A DNA stretch of 64,000 nt from Cyrtodaria siliqua (taxonomy: Eukaryota > Mollusca > Bivalvia > Adapedonta > Hiatellidae), in NCBI GenBank assembly GCA_037043455.1, contig JAWPHD010001124.1, positions 186,001-250,000 of the forward strand, read 5' to 3'. A program made the position numbers and the translations under genes. Below are positions 1 to 11,934 of this stretch, piece by piece; the stretch's first letter is position 1; every line of letters begins with the position of its first letter. The notes under the pieces are model-generated. The model saw only the letters and a list, made by a program, of their open reading frames with translations. It was not told the origin of the DNA and searched no databases.

Positions 1-825
1 CGGTATGTGGCAAAAAGGATACTGAGGTTTAAACCAGTTTCTAGGATACGCATACGTTTAATTGCGTCAACTATATGTACGTAAGAATATTAACCGTTTC
101 TGTTATTGTATTCTAGAGTTGCTACACACATCTTAAAGAAACATATTTTATCACATAACTTGCGGTGTGGGATAAATCCGTGGAATATGTATCATATTAC
201 ACTAGTGAAATAGTATGCAAATGAAGGCCGAATATTGTTCGGTCTTTTCCGTTCATCTCTGGGAAGACCGGAATTATCTCGGCGATTTTCGCGACCGTTA
301 AAATACAAGATTACAAAAATCGACGATATATTCCGTTGTTCGGCGTCATACGGAAAAGACGGAGTCAAAATACAATTTTATATTACAAACATACGGCGTC
401 ATCGTATGCCAACGTTGTGTATAGGCAGCTACACTAAACATGTTGCTGATGAGTCCTTTTTGATGTTATGTGATAAATAGAACCTCACATTCGTGCCTAT
501 TTAATATTGAATTTATTAAACTAGTTGGATAAACTGGTATCATGCTCGGCAAATCCTCACCTCAAATATGTTTATTCAACTCGTTTAATAAATTCAGTAT
601 TTAACAGGCTCTCATGACAGATCCTCTGTATATCTATAGACTGACTATTGGATATTTCCTTTCTATTCATACATGTATCACTGATTGGTTACTCTTAGAT
701 CTGGTAGGAACTATTCTCTTAGCAATAGAGAGGCTAGTTAATATATTGTCAAAACATTTTGGACTTACTTAAGGTGTGATAAATGCAAACAATACAAGTT
801 ACAGCCTTACCATGTAACGATCTAA

Positions 826-1460
826 CAAATATATTACAAGTTTATCAAAAGAGGTTATAACCCTATAATTTTGCAACGCACTGCATGCTTGGGTGGTGGA
901 CCCATTTACAGTTCGCCACTATGCTTACCTCTTTGATTATGCGATGATCGGACAGACTGTGGACCCTATGATGACGTCTACCTAAAACTCAAAAGGACGG
1001 TGACGTTTGATGTTTGTCTGAAGTCTTGTCGTGCCCTCAATGGTTTATTCTGCTGTTGCTCTGGCTTCTGCCAAGTCAATGAGTACCTTTTTTGTGGCTT
1101 TCTAGACTATTCTTTTTTGTGTATTTATATACACATGAGCATCTTTGTGTTGTACTTATATTGCCAAATAATGCTGTCTTGTTGGTTAGAGAGTAGTTCA
1201 TGGCGAGGATTTCTTTATTTACACTGTCCCGTTTTATTTGATTGACGGTTTGGTGCACCCTAGAATCTGGTTAAACCCCCAGAGGCCTTTTTTGCCACTG
1301 ACCGTTCCAAGGCGGTAGCCCTATTGTCAACCCTTGTGTCGTTGTTTTTGTCTTATTTGGCCTTTTATTCATCTTTAAATTTGTTTCTGTGTGTGTTTGT
1401 GGTTGACTGCAGTCCTTGAATGCTGCTTTTCCTGTTCGATTTTTATATCTATATTTGGAC
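826..1460 (+). mobile_element. RT-element family A: C-terminus and 3' untranslated end
   Basis: From about 841 the plus strand encodes FIKRGYNPIILQRTACL and, after a one-base frameshift near 890, VVDPFTVRHYAYLFDYAM and DPMMTST with stop at 983-985. I recall this ending from multi-copy RT-bearing proteins common in molluscs, lancelets and cnidarians (upstream landmarks FDFDIVNFPFLDGDVPR and ISEPxFYGDLVYK); I cannot name the clade. After the stop comes a 3' end shared by many copies here: a 'CTCTGGCTTCTGCCAAGT' patch, a 'GGTTTAAACCCCCAGNGGCC' patch, 'GACCGTTCCAAGGCGGTAG', then 'GTGGTTGACTGTCGTCCTTG' and 'TTTCCTGTTCGA...TATATCTA'. The copy is 5'-truncated and dead. Confidence 0.7.
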
Positions 1461-1744
1461 TAAAATAAAAAATAGAAAACGCCCTTACGCCTGGCTGGTC
1501 TTAACGGCCTTACAAATCGTGGTCATCAAATTACCGCCTATTTTAAGGATATATGTTATTAATTATAGCAGGCGCCTTTTTTAAACATATGCATCCAACA
1601 TTGTACAAATACAGTAATAATTATGGATGAATAATCTTCATAGTGGTTAATGATATAAGAACTGTTTGAGGAATCTTAAATACCGCCAAATTATACTTCC
1701 TAACAATGCAAAAACGTTGCAAAACTGTAAGGCAACATGTATCT

Positions 1745-1925
1745 ATTGGTTAAAGTGGATATAAACGTCGAACAGGAAATGCAGCATTCACAGACCAGTC
1801 AACCACAAACACGCACAGAAAAAAACGACTACAAAGATACATAAATGGCTAAGACATCACAAACTTAAAAGGGTTGACAATAGGACTACCGCATTGGAAC
1901 CGTCAGTGGCAAAACCCGAAGTTTG
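1745..1925 (-). mobile_element. Family-A 3' end fragment
   Basis: Reverse complement of the family-A tail: it begins at the distal terminus (TCGAACAGGAAATGCAGCAT), passes the 'AGTCAACCACAAAC' patch and ends near a decayed GGTCAGTGGC block. It abuts a family-B fragment that starts about 1930. Confidence 0.7.
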
Positions 1926-1929
1926 GTCC

Positions 1930-2110
1930 CAGTTTTTAATAAAACACTTTGCCCTAAAGGAGAAAACAATTGAGAAAAAAATGGAATTTAGTTGGGAGCA
2001 GAGGATATGATGCCTGTGTATCACAAGTAACAGTCAAAAGACTGAGTTAAAAAGCAGGCAACATATCATAAGGGTGATTAAACAATATTCAGAAACTTTA
2101 AAGCCCCAAC
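1930..2110 (+). repeat. Family-B repeat, internal fragment
   Basis: Shares 'GGTCCCAGTTTTTAATAAAA', 'ATGGAATTTAGTTGGGAGCA', 'AAAAGCAGGCAACATAT' and 'GTGATTAAACAATA' with the longer copies at 12.5, 27.5 and 55.6 kb. Both ends are truncated. Confidence 0.65.
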
Positions 2111-2734
2111 TGCCATGTGAAAGCCAAAAGATGGCACTGGGACAGGTTTCTATATAAATTATGCATGTTTCACATCAGAGGTCTCTTTTGCAAAATTTTG
2201 AAAAAACTACGAAAAAATAAATTATGAGAAGTTGCACAAATACACAATAACATGTTAAATCAATCGGTGTAATTTTTTTTTTGAACAATCAGTTGCAAAT
2301 TATAGTTTAAATTGTTTATTTAAACCAACTGTCAAACAATTTTAATTTGCCGGTAGGAGCTTATGAGGTTATGACCCTTGCTAATACAGAATGTAAACAT
2401 TTCCCACGTGGCTGTGTTTATCAACAAACGTGCTGCAGCAGACGGCTTATGAACTACTCTGTATTATCATCAAAACCAGACAATGTATTTAAAACGGGTT
2501 GTCAAGAGACCTTCAAAAAGGCATCAACTCTTGATTGTGTGTGGTTATAACTGTACAGAAAAAGTTTCAATGTTCTTTTGTGAAATATTATTGTGATTCA
2601 ATTCAAATACAGAGTCGGCTGCTTCACCATGTGTATATAGGACAATGTTTACATCAGCTATTTTAGTTGACAGACAGGCTGTGTGCAGCAGTGGTAATTT
2701 GATAGGCCCCTCCTACAAATATTTACTACCCCGG

Positions 2735-2905
2735 CAGTAAATAGTGGGGGGTTAAAGGCTGGATTAGTGGAACCACCTATTCGACATTCATGTAAGAAAA
2801 CAAAGGTATTAAAGAATGGATCTCCGATATGGGTAAATACCGGGCTACGCGATCTCCAAAGATCGGAGTGAATAACAGTTCGGATTGCAAACATCAAACG
2901 CTGAT
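2735..2905 (+). repeat. Family-B repeat, right end, abutting an RT-element stop codon
   Basis: Carries the family-B right end ('GTGGAACCACCTATTCGA', 'GCGATCTCCAAAGATCGGA', 'AATAACAGTT'). It runs directly into the reverse complement of the RT-element terminus at 2906. The junction suggests that B is, or was inserted into, the region downstream of that element's ORF. Confidence 0.6.
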
Positions 2906-3290
2906 TTAGGTTGACGTCATCATATGGTCCACAGCCTGTCCGGTCATCGAACAATCAAAGAGGAAAGCATAGTGGCGAACTGTAAATGGGTCCACCACCA
3001 AGCATGCAGTGCGTTGATAAATGATTGGGTCATTACCGCTTTTGATAAACTTTTTAACGACTTTTATAAAGACTGGGTGCAAGTGATTATGACCAAGGAT
3101 CTTTTGATGTTTGTAAGTCACATCACCAAAGAAGTCAGGTTGTTACCTTGTCGCAGAAGAGTTCTTAAATTAATTCCGTATTTTAATAGTAGATCAGAGT
3201 TGTGATAATAGAATTTTGCAAAGATTTTGCGAAGTTTATGTTAACGGTAGCCCTGCTGGAGTATTTGTTTAATTATTTACACTGTTCCAT
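2906..3290 (-). pseudogene. RT-element family A ORF, C-terminal part (minus strand)
   Basis: Reading down from about 3290: ILQQGYR-stop-HKLRKIFAKFYYHNSDLLL, then KYGINLRTLLRQG, a frameshift near 3125, and TYKHQKILGHNHLHPVFIKV continuing to KFIKSGNDPIIYQRTACL and DPFTVRHYAFLFDCSM, ending MMTST with TAG/TAA context at 2906. It matches the C-terminal third of the same RT-encoding family as the 0.8-kb copy and keeps more of it. A related, more decayed copy lies at 11.63-11.88 kb. Nonfunctional. Confidence 0.7.
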
Positions 3291-3504
3291 TTTCCAAAGT
3301 TCGACATTCAGGAATCATTGTAAATTGTCTCCAAATTATCAACGTATGCTATTTAACATATAAAACACCAATTACAACATCTATGACCAGTACATGTTTC
3401 ACATGACAACATGTTCAAATTGATAGTGTGTTATCAGTCTGGAAATATATATTGATTGGATATAACTACCACGGTCATGGACATTGGATTACAGTAATTT
3501 GCAT

Positions 3505-3990
3505 TGCCATGCCATCTACCTAAATCCTGAAAAGATGGTAGCTTTTGATGTTTGTCTATGATCATGTATTATCATGATTTTTATGGCTGGTTCCAATATT
3601 GCTCTGGCGTCTGCGCAAGTCATTAAGTACTTGTGATTTATGTGTTCTATGCATTTTTATATTCATATTTACATGATGATTTCTGTGTTCTGATTATATT
3701 GCCTATTAATGCTCGCTAGTGTGTTAGAAGAATATAGCCTAGTATGTGTCCCATTTTATTGCGATGGCAGTAGGTTGGGGTGATATTTGGTGCACTCTAG
3801 AGCCTAGTTTACAACTTCTGCCTCAGTTTTGCTACTGACCGTTCGAAGGCCCTATTATCAACACATTTATGTGTGTGATGATTTATACATGTACCTTTCA
3901 TCTTATTTATCCTTGTAATTGTTGTTTCGATACGTTTTCTTTTGATTGACTGCTGTCTTTTAATGCTACATTTCCTGTTTGACTTGTACT
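3505..3990 (+). mobile_element. Family-A 3' end, diverged
   Basis: Starts with the decayed 'CATCTACCTAAATCCTGAAA' stop context, then 'GATGTTTGTCT', 'GCTCTGGCGTCTGCGCAAGT', 'GCTACTGACCGTTCGAAGG' and 'GCTACATTTCCTGTTTGACT'. Its distal end is shared with the start of the duplicated segment at 13.7 kb, so insertion preceded that duplication. Confidence 0.6.
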
Positions 3991-4774
3991 TACTTTTTTA
4001 GACATAGGTAAAAACGTATTTTGGACAAGCCATATAAATGGTGATACATCTAAACAGGTATGTACACATTTATACCTTATTCCTAAATAGCTTGTTTGAA
4101 ATGTAGTTAAATCACACCTTTGATCTATACTGAGATGAAACCACAATGCAGGAAACATCATACGTGAGAGATGTCAAACAACATTGTGGGGGCTCAACGC
4201 AAAGCTGTTGTACAGTAATGCGTTGAAGCCGACAAGGTTTTGTTATCCAATTATATTCAAGAAAATATGCAACACCAAGCTAAATTTTTTTTTATGTTTC
4301 ATGCCATTGGTAACATGTTGTTATAGTTATATACACGATTAACACCAAGATGGAATCATAACAACATTTAATATCACAGGATGTGTTTAGCACTACAATC
4401 CCTAGTTGAGACACGACAATAAAGCTGGAATTCATGCTGTCAATAATGGTGAAATTGATATGTCTGAGATAGACGGCATTCGGATTGTTAAAACAGAGCT
4501 AAGCGCAAAAGTCATAAATAAGTAAAACAAATTAACCACCAATCGCAACTTAGTGGTGGTAGCTTAGTTTGTGTATATTGGTTCTTGTCACTGTAATAAA
4601 TTTCGTATTTCGCATTCAGTTCTGGTTGTAAACAAAACGACGAATAGAAGGTTGATGTCCTCTCTGAGAAAATGTATTCGATATTTTTTATTTACCTTGA
4701 CAGTTAGAAACACAGGCAGTTGTTTGTATAAATTCACTCACTGAACGTATATATATATATATATAAAATACGAA

Positions 4775-4930
4775 CATGTAATGTAGCATTCAAGGACGAT
4801 AGTCAACCAAAAGCACACACATAAACAAACAACAACTATAAAGATAAATAAAAGGCAAGATATGACATTACAACATAAATGGTTGACAATAGTGTTACCG
4901 CCTTGAAACGGCCAGTGGCCAAAAAGGCCG
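4775..4930 (-). mobile_element. Family-A 3' end fragment
   Basis: Reverse-complement tail with 'GTAGCATTCAAGGACGATAG', 'TTGACAATAGTGTTACCGCC' and 'GGCCAGTGGCCAAAAAGGCC'. An (AT)n run at 4746-4765 sits beside its terminus. Confidence 0.65.
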
Positions 4931-5719
4931 CTGTGCCTTCTATTCCTATTATACCGAAAATAAAAGTTTGTTCTTGGTTAAAATGATCTTTAGCGAACAT
5001 ATTAATTGAACATACTGATTGTTAATAATTTACAGATTTGCAAAGAATAAAACGAACACGTCAATTTTAGTAAATAAGGAAAAGGTCCCTATTTAATAAC
5101 AATCGTTTTGCAACCATTATTATACCATTCGGAGATGGTTTAAAATTCATATTGTAAATATGTTTAGGTGCTATGGATAACCATAAGTGTTGCTTACGCG
5201 AATTTTATTTAAAGCTTCTGCAGAAGCAGTAGTTCGTTATTTATAGAGTTGTCCTTAATTATACTTTCTTCGCATAACTAATATTACGCTAATCTTCTTT
5301 AAGAAAGAGTGTTTCCAACATTAATTTACAAGAAATATGACCTCCTAGATATGTAATGTTACAGCTTGATAAAAATGCCATTTCTACTATTTCAAATTAC
5401 CATAGACAATACAATCCTGCCTTTATCATGTTTATGTCAAGCAAAATCATTAATCAGAATATGCAATAATTGGGTTCTTAAACCCTCTAAAAATACAACA
5501 TTTGTTCTGAAATTATAAGCAATTGTACGCTATATTTTACAATAGACCATCATTACTAATATATATGGAATGGCATTTTTAAATTGTTGTGTCACGACTG
5601 TATCATGTGATTTATAGAGCTTTATCTCAAGATATACCTAGTGGAAGCTTGCGGTTGGTTGTACGTTAGATCGTATTTACAAACAACAATCTTTATGAAT
5701 ATTGTATACAGTTTATATC

Positions 5720-5800
5720 GATACAAGCGTCGCACAGTGGTTTATGTTTCCGGACTTCTATCGCGACGGCCCGGGCTCAATTCTCCGCTATGGAGCATTG
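5720..5800 (+). repeat. tRNA-like SINE candidate, also at 15532-15605
   Basis: 'CGCACAGTGGTTTATG' resembles a pol III A box (CAGTGGTTA) and 'GCCCGGGCTCAATTCTCCGC' a B box, about 45 bp apart, as in a tRNA-derived SINE head. The duplicated copy keeps 'GGCCTAGTGGAATATG' and 'CCGGGCTCAACTCTCCG'. No SINE body or tail was defined. Confidence 0.3.
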
Positions 5801-6484
5801 TTTTGTACATGTTTTAAGACAGCCTTTCATTGCTTAAATGGGCATTTTTTATGCTTGATCGGTAGTAAAGATTAAACAACAGTTGTCGAATTATCGCAAT
5901 ATTATAATCAGCTAAATTTCGGCTATCATGCTTAAAATGATAGTAATCGGATGAAAAACATTATAAATGCTTAACAAGAAAGTATAATACATACGTTTAA
6001 GTAGCTGAGTTTGAACAAGTTGGTGAAACTTGCGCGTGATCTACCGCGGTAGTATCTCGCACTATACACGCACTATAAATACAGATGCTATGTAAACAAT
6101 CTGCCCTGGAAATACTTAAACAATTCATAAGTATAATATAATCTCATTTAAAGGAACTATATACTAAAGTCAAACAGTAAATGTAACATTAAAACAACTC
6201 AGCCATTCGAAAATACTCGTTTAAAACAGTTTCTTACCATTTTAAAAGATACAGGCAGTGGGAGACATTATACGTCCCAGAATACTGTGTTGACAACTTA
6301 TCAAAATTGATCACATGGTGGAATAGTAATAATTAACACGGACTGAACATGAACAACCCCAATTCTTCTAATTTCCTTATATGCCCATTGTATTTTATCT
6401 TACTTTTATTTTGTATTTATATAGTTTTTTTTCGAATGCATGCACAGTTCCGACATTCAGTTTCAAACTTCGACTTCTATTGTT

Positions 6485-6670
6485 CATAGATACTGATGAG
6501 GGAGATTCTCTGGAAGCAACACACACACCAAGAGAATAAAGTAGCAGACGCGATTTTATTAATTCTGCTCATGAGAGGTAATGTAAGAAGCAACACCTCT
6601 CACGCCCGCCTAGCACCGGCTTAAGTGGTATTCTACTTCAAAGCCACCTACATTGAGCTCTTTGGTCCCA
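6485..6670 (+). repeat. Short interspersed repeat D
   Basis: Contains 'GATTTTATTAATTCTGCTCA', 'GAGAGGTAAT', 'CACCTCTCACGCC' and 'GGCTTAAGTGGTATTCTACTT'. Two more copies: 7750-7870 (plus) and 27190-27310 (minus). A fragment ('AAGCAACACGCAGATGCAAG') lies at 7997. No coding frame; nature unknown. Confidence 0.55.
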
Positions 6671-7749
6671 TTTGACCAGTAAAAAAAACATACTGATTAG
6701 TATCATAGGTCATTTTACCACAATTGTATTTTACTTGTAATACAACACGCGTCTTCTACGGTGGTGTACTTATGATTTGGACAAATATGAAAAGTTTACA
6801 TTGCTGAGTGACAGCTCGGATCTATGTAGTTTTCCTTCTGAATGTCGCTCTTAATAAAACCAGACATAGACTACCCAGTGGAATAGCATTTCCCTCGAGT
6901 GGCCTTGAGTTTTGGTTCATATATATTTGCGTCGTATTTGTACAGGAAAAATAAATGCACCAATTTCATATATTCAACGATGTTATCAGTGTGTTCTGTA
7001 AACCACATTAGAAGATAACACTCCCTTAGAAAGTATATAACATACCGTGAAATTGAAAGTAAATACAATTACAAACTCGATCTGAATATCTGTTCTCAAA
7101 TATTTCCTGTCACTGTGCAATTTCCTAACTCACTTTTTGTCACTGAATGGTTCTCTTTTCTACATTGCGTGGCAATAATTAGATTGTACATTTTTTTAGC
7201 GAACACATCATTTATTTCAAGATTCATTCAGATGACTTAGCTATCTGTTTTGATGGCAATAAATCAATGTCCATATTTTATTTACTGTATTTGTATTATT
7301 GTAGCACGTTATCTTTTTCATAATTGATTAGCCTTCTGTGGGCGTTTATGTGGTTTTACGTACATCTCTAGAATCGCGTTAGCAATTTACCATTAAACAT
7401 TGGCTTTTAAAACCGTATTAGTGCCGAAGAAATGCGATTCTTACACAACATTAACGTGAATCTGGACAATGACACTGATTAGAGAGACAACTACAGTCAC
7501 TGTTGTTGAGAGGGTGGAATAACCATTTTGTATTGCAACACATTTGATGCGTGAGCAATAGACCTGTCACCTTTGAACTCAGACATCGCTGAAGTGAACG
7601 CATTTGTAAAATGATAAATTAAAATGTAATCCAGTTGCATGTTGACAGTATAAAAACACAAATAATCAATCATGAATGAAAATACAAATTCCATTAATCA
7701 ACTATTGCAACATCTTGCATGTATCAACCGTAGCTAAATTTAACAAGAG

Positions 7750-7870
7750 ATGAAAGTAACAGACATTGTTTTATTAAGTCTGTTCAAGAGAGGTAATTAA
7801 CGTGCAGCACCTCTCACGCCTCCTAGCACCCGGATTAAGCGATACTCTACTTTAAAGATTGGGCTTGATG
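7750..7870 (+). repeat. Repeat D, second copy
   Basis: Shares 'TTTTATTAAGTCTGTTCA', 'GAGAGGTAATTAACGTGCAG', 'CACCTCTCACGCC' and 'AAGCGATACTCTACTTTAAA' with the 6.5-kb copy. Confidence 0.55.
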
Positions 7871-8534
7871 ATCCCTAAGGAACAGTTAGTAATAACACTA
7901 CTGATTTTTCGTCGGGGCTACTTTTTACGGCTGCCATACAGCACTAAACAAACGCAAGTGTAATTGTCAAAAAATACTGAAAAGTGGATCCATTGAAAGC
8001 AACACGCAGATGCAAGAGAATAGCAATATGAACCACATTTAAATTAGTACTGATTGTTTACCGAGACGCCGTGCTTCCCAGTCCAAACATTGTCATAAAT
8101 GTTTTTTTTTCTAAAAATTAAACTGAGCACATTTTTATGAGGGTTTCTTCTTGTATTTGGATTGGCCCGAAGTATTCTTCCAGATCGCCTCCAATGTCTT
8201 ATAAATACATACATAACCGCATACGTGTGGTACGTATACAACGGGTATGACACAGAAAAACGCTCTTGTTCTTGAAAAGGTAGTTTAGCAAATTACAACT
8301 GCAACGTAATAATACAGACACGCAATCTTTATATACACATACACATATTTACGGTAGTAAAGAAGGAATTGACTTGGACAGTTTGGTTACTGGCTAATCA
8401 ATAGCCAATCTTATTGTAATTAGATACGCCTCATTGTGAGAATAAGGAATCCGACAACGTATCTTAACTGTACAGTAAATAACACATATATTCATATGAA
8501 TATTTTATGTATTCGGAGGTTAAACGAGGTTTAA

Positions 8535-8666
8535 GAATGCAAGGTCTTGCTCAAGGCCAAACCGAAGGAAATCCAGTTCACCCTCCCATCCCTGATCTCC
8601 AAACTCAACGAACCCGAGATCTCCGAATGCAAATTCTACTGCTCTATCCGCGTACTACGATCATAA
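8535..8666 (+). pseudogene. Exon-like open-frame island of unknown origin
   Basis: A GC-richer patch inside AT-rich DNA. It is open for 43 codons (ECKVLLKAKPKEIQF, then TLPSLISKLNEPEISE, then CKFYCSIRVLRS) before TAA. Codons are mostly C- or G-ending (AAG, GTC, CTC, ATC, TTC, ACC), unlike the neighbouring DNA, which suggests descent from real coding sequence. The preceding in-frame triplet is TAA; an AG sits just upstream but no convincing acceptor or donor is visible. It lies inside a segment duplicated at 30.6-32.4 kb, but that copy lacks this patch, so it looks like an insertion or captured fragment. I do not recognise the protein. A longer ATG-started frame over the same bases (8507-8737) has poorer codon character and is probably a shadow. 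Confidence 0.3.
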
Positions 8667-9119
8667 AATATACAGTCCTCGGTGATTGTCAGACCACCGT
8701 TGTTTCATACACTTCAAACAGTTCAAAAGAAATGTAGTAACACATTATATTTATTGATAGACTTGTTGTGATTTTTCATAAATCAATGAACATATAAAGT
8801 AAGCGATCATATACATAACTGAATCGTGGTTACATTGATTTTGTTGTATGTATACACTCCGTTCATCATGCAAATGACAACATAACAAAGATCGCGGTTA
8901 TCGCAAAAGGTTTATTTACTCTTTTATTGAAAACCTCTAATAAATTGCGATATCTGATATAGATGTAATTCTGATTGTTAAAATAGTTAACAGCAAATCT
9001 CATAAAATAAAAGGAAGGTGACTGACCCTCATCAATATTTAGAGTAAGCGTAGGTTTCTTCCTGTAACAAATCAATGTTTACCTTAATTATACCCACGTT
9101 TTTGGAGAAAAAAACAACG

Positions 9120-10310
9120 GGGTATATAAAAAGTCGCCTCCGTTTGTCCGTCTGTCCTGTTGTCCGTCCGTCCGTTACCATATCTCCTCCTAAACCGCTG
9201 CAAGACTTCACCATTTGATGACGGCGTGCAAGAGCAACACTCTTTTAGGCTCCGCTACCAGGAACTCTCGTGGTGGGTGGGTGGGGGGGTTAAAACGTTA
9301 CTAAAAATTCAATTACACCGTATTTACAAATTATTTGATATATGTTATCGTCTATAAAAGATAAACACATATCAAACAATTTTATTATTTCAAACTCGGA
9401 CTTCAACCCAGGGGCCCAGGATGAGTGGGTGGGTGGAGTCATGTTATTGTGTAATTATGTCTCAAATGGGCCAGAAGAAAGGGATGTCAAATGTTCTATA
9501 CACTAGCAATTCATTTACGCTGTAATGTTTCCATAAATTTGTGCACATAACTTAGTATATGTAATCGTCTATGAAAGATAAACAACATATCAAATGATTT
9601 TATTATTTCAAACTCGGACGTCAACCCAGGGGTCCAGGGTGAGTGGGCGGGTGGAGTCATGTTTTTGTGTAATTATGTCTCAAATGGGCCCAGGGAAAGG
9701 GATGTCAAATGTTCTATACACTATCAATTCATTTACGCTGTAATGTTTCCATATTTGTGCACATAACTTAGTATATGTAATCGTCTATGAAAGATAAACA
9801 ACATATCAAATGATTTTACTATTTCGAACTCGGGCATCTGCCCAGGTGTAAGTGGGTGGGGTGGGTTATTTTGTGGTGTTCTTTGTGTGTGTTTTGTTTG
9901 TTATGTCTCAAATGGAATGTACTGTGTATTTTCCCTCCTACGTGTTCTTGGGGCCCAGGGAAACGGGTGTCAAAAGGTCAAATACAATAAAAATTACAGA
10001 AATACCAAACATTTTTATTATTTGAATCTTTGACGTTTGCCCACGGGTTGGGTGTATGTTTGTATGTGAGTGTGGATGGGGGAGATAGAGGGTAATATGA
10101 GGTGTCATTTGACTCTTTTATTATATCTCAAACGAAAAATTATGATGGTGGGATTACACTGTATACATTTGTTTCCTCCTAACTCATCGGAGGAAAGGGC
10201 ATCAAATACACTAATAAATCAATTAGTGTCATTTTCCCATACTTTTACACATTAATTGGTATATATCGTTGTCTATGAAATAGATACACAGCATGTTGGT
10301 GGTGTAAGGG
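9120..10310 (+). repeat. Tandem repeat, about 217-bp period, G-rich
   Basis: 'CAAATGATTTTATTATTTC' and its variants begin at about 9373, 9590 and 9807, a period near 217 bp, each followed by a G-rich 'CCCAGG...GAGTGGGTGGG' block and 'AATTATGTCTCAAATGG'. The flanking units (from 9120, and after about 10000) are more diverged. The first unit starts with CCGT-rich sequence (GTCCGTCCGTCCGT) of a type widespread in bivalve genomes. Small frames inside it are shadows of the repeat. Confidence 0.75.
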
Positions 10311-11629
10311 GCGTCAAAATGTCCAATATACACAAAATTCAAGTGCAGTGTGGATGTGAATGTGGGGCGGAGAGAGGTAATTTGGGTCAAATACCTATTT
10401 TCTTTATGAATAAAATATAATGATTTTGGGAATATCAGTATAATTTGCTCCGGTGTCACCATGTGAGTATCAAAGAACAAACATAACAATCACATGTAAA
10501 ATGGATACAGAGTTAAAGAGAATTGACCTGTGTGAAGAAAACGTGGGTATTTGCGATGACGCGCCGTCGAATTCGTTCTAGTATTTAATATGTTTTACTG
10601 AAGTGTCTAAGGCCCTAATACTTTTTTCATATTATCTTGTAAGACAGGAGGAGTATGCAATGTCACAATGATCGTATATAAAATTACTAGGAAGGATATT
10701 TCTTTAGATATTGAAACACTTATATTTAAGCCTGTATACATTATTGAATATTAACACATTTAAAAACAAACAATGTAGTATTTCGTTCCAATTTCATTTG
10801 ATATTCGATTTTATGTAGTATAAGAAAATATCATTGTCTCATTAAACAAATATTGATTTAAAATAGGAAGTATTGAATTATAGGCATGTCTGTTTACCTT
10901 TGCTCACAGGGACATTCTTACTTATTTTGAAAAGATGTAGAGCTTGACAAGAAACAGTTCAGAGGTGGTAACACTATTTCCAGACATGGAGCCTAATTAT
11001 TTTTGAAATGGACTATGATTATATGTATATGTTGGACAATACTACAGTTGCTTGTATGGGTGTATGTATCATCTAATATATACATACCGCTTCCATAGCA
11101 TGATCCTCGATGTGAGATCAACGTTGACGCGATCATTAAATAAGTTTCTCATACGATCTCGTTCGTCTTTGTCTTTACAGTTATACGAAGATATCAGTTA
11201 AAAAGACAGGTAATACTGATGTTATACCAAAACATATGAAAACGCATTTGCTGTATACATATTTAGTGATACAAATCCTTCTGTAAACTAAATACTGTAA
11301 AATTAAGTGTTGGAGAGTCATACAAACTTATGAATAAATAAAACTTAAAACAAATGAACAAAGGGAGGATAAACAACAAGCAAAAATTAGCAAATAAAGG
11401 ATAAAATTATGTACATTTGTCCTGAAAGAAGCATATACGTATATGTATTTGCCACATGAAACAAACAAAAAACTTAAAATTTAATGTTTATTAGATTCTA
11501 AATCTAATTTTGGAGTATTTGATTTATTTGAACAGGAACTACATTATATTATAAAATAAATACTTACGATTCACGTACAATGTCATGTAATAGATACGAT
11601 TACAAAATGATAGGGTCATACCCTGTATT

Positions 11630-11880
11630 GATAAACTGTTTAACAAGTTTATAAAGTTTGTAAGTGATTATGACCAAGGATCTTACGAAGTTTGTAAATC
11701 ACGTCACCACAGAAGTCAGGTTGTGATAGTTATTGTGGCAGACGAGTTCTTAAATTACTTTTATATTTTAAAAGTAAATCGGTGTTACGATAATAAAATG
11801 TTAAAAATGTTTTTCGAAGTTTATGGTAACGGAAACCCTGCTGGAGTAGCTTTTTAGTTATACACATATTACGAATATTA
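11630..11880 (-). pseudogene. RT-element family A ORF fragment, heavily decayed
   Basis: Matches the 3.0-3.27 kb copy: 'AAGTGATTATGACCAAGGATC', 'ACAGAAGTCAGGTTGT', 'GAGTTCTTAAATTA' and 'CCCTGCTGGAGTA'. The C-terminal end is lost. It lies at the right edge of duplicated segment copy 1. Confidence 0.6.
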
Positions 11881-11934
11881 AAGTTATCAACACGACTAAA
11901 AGCTCCAGAAAAGAAATAAGTTGAGAAATATAGG

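Larger units (their letters stand above)
3960..7420. repeat. Duplicated segment, copy 1 (matches 13.7-17.3 kb; part matches 34.15-34.66 kb)
   Basis: Aligned by eye with 13700-17300 in the same order and orientation. Shared landmarks include 'CAGGAAACATCAT' (4150/13911), 'CTACAATCCCTA.TTGAGACACGACAATAAA' (4397/14241), 'GGAAAAGGTCCCTA' (5079/14665), a 'TCCGGACTTCTA'/'TCTGGACTTCTA' block (5750/15553), 'GCGCGTGATCTAC' (6032/15859) and 'CAGACTACCCAGTGGAATAG' (6867/16672). Divergence is high and indels are frequent, so the duplication is old. No coding frame is conserved between copies as far as I can see; it may be duplicated intron or intergenic DNA. Confidence 0.65.

Noticed and set aside
235..480. 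81-codon frame near the left edge as a gene
   Set aside because: It contains repeated CGG/TTTTCCGT motifs (for example GGTCTTTTCCGT and ACGGAAAAGAC in inverted orientation), suggesting a degraded hairpin repeat, and has no recognisable domain.
5720..5800. Functional tRNA gene
   Set aside because: A- and B-box-like motifs are present, but acceptor and anticodon stems do not pair convincingly; kept only as a SINE candidate.
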